A stretch of DNA of 15,045 nt from an uncultured Blautia sp. (lineage in GTDB: Bacteria; Bacillota; Clostridia; Lachnospirales; Lachnospiraceae): positions 1 through 15,045 of the forward strand of contig NZ_CAKROJ010000049.1 of NCBI RefSeq assembly GCF_934372025.1, in the 5' to 3' direction. Position numbers and translations under genes: made by a program. This document shows, piece by piece, positions 14,113 to 15,045 of this stretch. Numbering within the stretch: the first letter of the stretch is position 1; each line of letters opens with the position of its first letter. The notes under the pieces are model-generated. The model was not told where the DNA came from. It ran no database searches and saw only the letters and a program-made list of their open reading frames with translations.

Positions 14113-14967
14113 TTAAAGAAGTCGCTCTATATAATCAATCAGAAAGAATTCTTCTTTTTTGTTTTCGACAAATAATGTGCCATATTTTCTGCCTTCCATG
14201 ATCTTGTGGATCACATGGAAATCTCGGCCATTTGCAATGACCATATCGGCACCGGCAGCTGTTGCAATCTCGGCTGCTGTCAGTTTCGTTGCCATTCCAC
14301 CGGTTCCTACCTTACTCTTAGGTCCCTTGCCCATACGCAGCAGATTTTCATCCAGATGTTCCACAATATCAATAAATTCCGCATTCGGGTTTGTATTCGG
14401 GTCGTCCGTAAAAAGACCATCGATATCTGAAAGCAAGATCAGAAGATCTGCTCCGATCAGTCCTGCAATAACGGCAGACAGTGTATCATTATCTCCAAAG
14501 GACTCCAGCATCTCCAGCTCATAGCTTGAGACGGAGTCATTCTCATTAACAATCGGAATAGCCCCAAGTGTCATCAGCTCTTCAAACGTGTTTCTCGCAT
14601 ACATACGGTTCAGATTGTTGACCATTGTGCTTTTGGTCATCAGGATCTGTGCCGCCATCTGATTATATTCAGAAAAAAGTTTCTGATAGATCATCATCAG
14701 ACGAGCCTGTCCAACTGCCGAACAAGCCTGTTTTTTCTTAAGCTCTGTCGGTTTGCTGTGCATACCAAATGCAGCTGCACCAACTGCTACCGCACCTGAA
14801 GTGACCAGAACCACATCTTTGCCCTGATTATGAAGATCACTTAACTCTCTTACAAGTACTTCAAGTTTTCGAAGATCCAGTTTATTTGTTTCTTTGTGGA
14901 TCAGAGAGGAAGAACCTACTTTGATCACAATACGTTTTTTGTCTTTCAGTAACTCACGATAATTCAC
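14113..14967 (-). CDS. proB: Glutamate 5-kinase, short form without PUA domain
   Basis: ProB phosphorylates glutamate to gamma-glutamyl phosphate, the committed and normally proline-inhibited step. The amino acid kinase fold is complete: KVGSSSL (residues 16-22), TSGAVAVG (56-63), IPIVNENDSVS (137-147), LLSDIDGLFTDDP (178-190) and GTGGMATK (221-228). At 284 residues it stops after the kinase domain; the E. coli enzyme has about 367 residues with a C-terminal PUA domain. Short forms are common in Firmicutes. The start is GTG at 14967 with GGAG (complement of 14978-14981) 10 nt upstream. It is the first gene of the proB-DUF896-5-FCL-proA operon. Confidence 0.97.
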   Translation of the reverse strand: MNYRELLKDKKRIVIKVGSSSLIHKETNKLDLRKLEVLVRELSDLHNQGKDVVLVTSGAVAVGAAAFGMHSKPTELKKKQACSAVGQARLMMIYQKLFSEYNQMAAQILMTKSTMVNNLNRMYARNTFEELMTLGAIPIVNENDSVSSYELEMLESFGDNDTLSAVIAGLIGADLLILLSDIDGLFTDDPNTNPNAEFIDIVEHLDENLLRMGKGPKSKVGTGGMATKLTAAEIATAAGADMVIANGRDFHVIHKIMEGRKYGTLFVENKKEEFFLIDYIERLL

Positions 14968-14989
14968 GATATTTATTCTCCAGTTGTAT

Positions 14990-14995
14990 ATTATA
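14990..14995 (-). promoter_or_regulatory. Possible -10 box of the proB operon
   Basis: A perfect TATAAT (complement of 14990-14995) lies 22 bp before the proB GTG. No good -35 is seen at 16-18 bp, and the implied leader is short, so this is tentative. I see no T-box or other riboswitch in the 78 bp available. Confidence 0.35.
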
Positions 14996-15045
14996 GTTCT
15001 TTTTCGACGATATTCTCTCTTCCGGCATTCCTTATCTGGTAATTC

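Noticed and set aside
1..15045. CRISPR array, tRNA or rRNA genes
   Set aside because: No regularly spaced repeats and no tRNA- or rRNA-like sequence were seen on either strand.

Overview
The window looks like chromosomal DNA from a Firmicute of the Lachnospiraceae type (Blautia, Dorea or Mediterraneibacter-like). Base composition is moderate to low GC. Shine-Dalgarno sites of the AGGAGG type are strong, TTG and GTG starts recur, and there is a DUF6465 protein and a proB-DUF896-5-FCL-proA cluster. The genus is an inference; no rRNA or marker gene is present. All but one of the genes lie on the minus strand.

Left part (1-4600) is accessory DNA. It starts with a cut-off small gene (1-63) and an overlapping hypothetical gene (23-403). 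Next is a DUF1848-family gene broken by in-frame amber codons (683-1243), then a gene-poor stretch of about 640 bp. It is followed by an Rpn-family PD-(D/E)XK nuclease/transposase-like gene with its own promoter and terminator (1896-3021). The last item is a solitary IS200/IS605-type tnpB element (about 3044-4570). Its TnpB lacks the usual RuvC-II glutamate and zinc-finger cysteines. Its 3' end carries an ordered set of hairpins that fits an omega-RNA, and the candidate guide borders the Rpn promoter.

Middle part (4640-9380) holds the only plus-strand gene, a small secreted or membrane-anchored Asp/Ser/Tyr-rich protein. It ends at a strong terminator shared with the convergent minus-strand pair DUF6465 to dus (tRNA dihydrouridine synthase). 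Further along is miaB (tRNA methylthiotransferase) and, upstream of it, an M14 carboxypeptidase-like gene whose zinc ligands are replaced.

Right part (9349-15045) has a large secreted surface protein: signal peptide, Pro/Glu/Thr-rich stalk, beta-helix-like region, two tandem repeat modules and a C-terminal membrane anchor. It has a perfect-consensus promoter and a long hairpin in its leader. Beyond it is the proline operon proB - DUF896 - 5-formyltetrahydrofolate cyclo-ligase - proA. ProB and ProA carry out the first two steps from glutamate to glutamate-5-semialdehyde; proC is not in the window.

The most interesting items are the atypical TnpB with its hairpin array, the M14 pseudoenzyme, the amber-interrupted DUF1848 gene, and a small family of TTACTGTTCAC-type hairpin repeats next to housekeeping genes. 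I see no clear new multi-gene defence or biosynthetic system.
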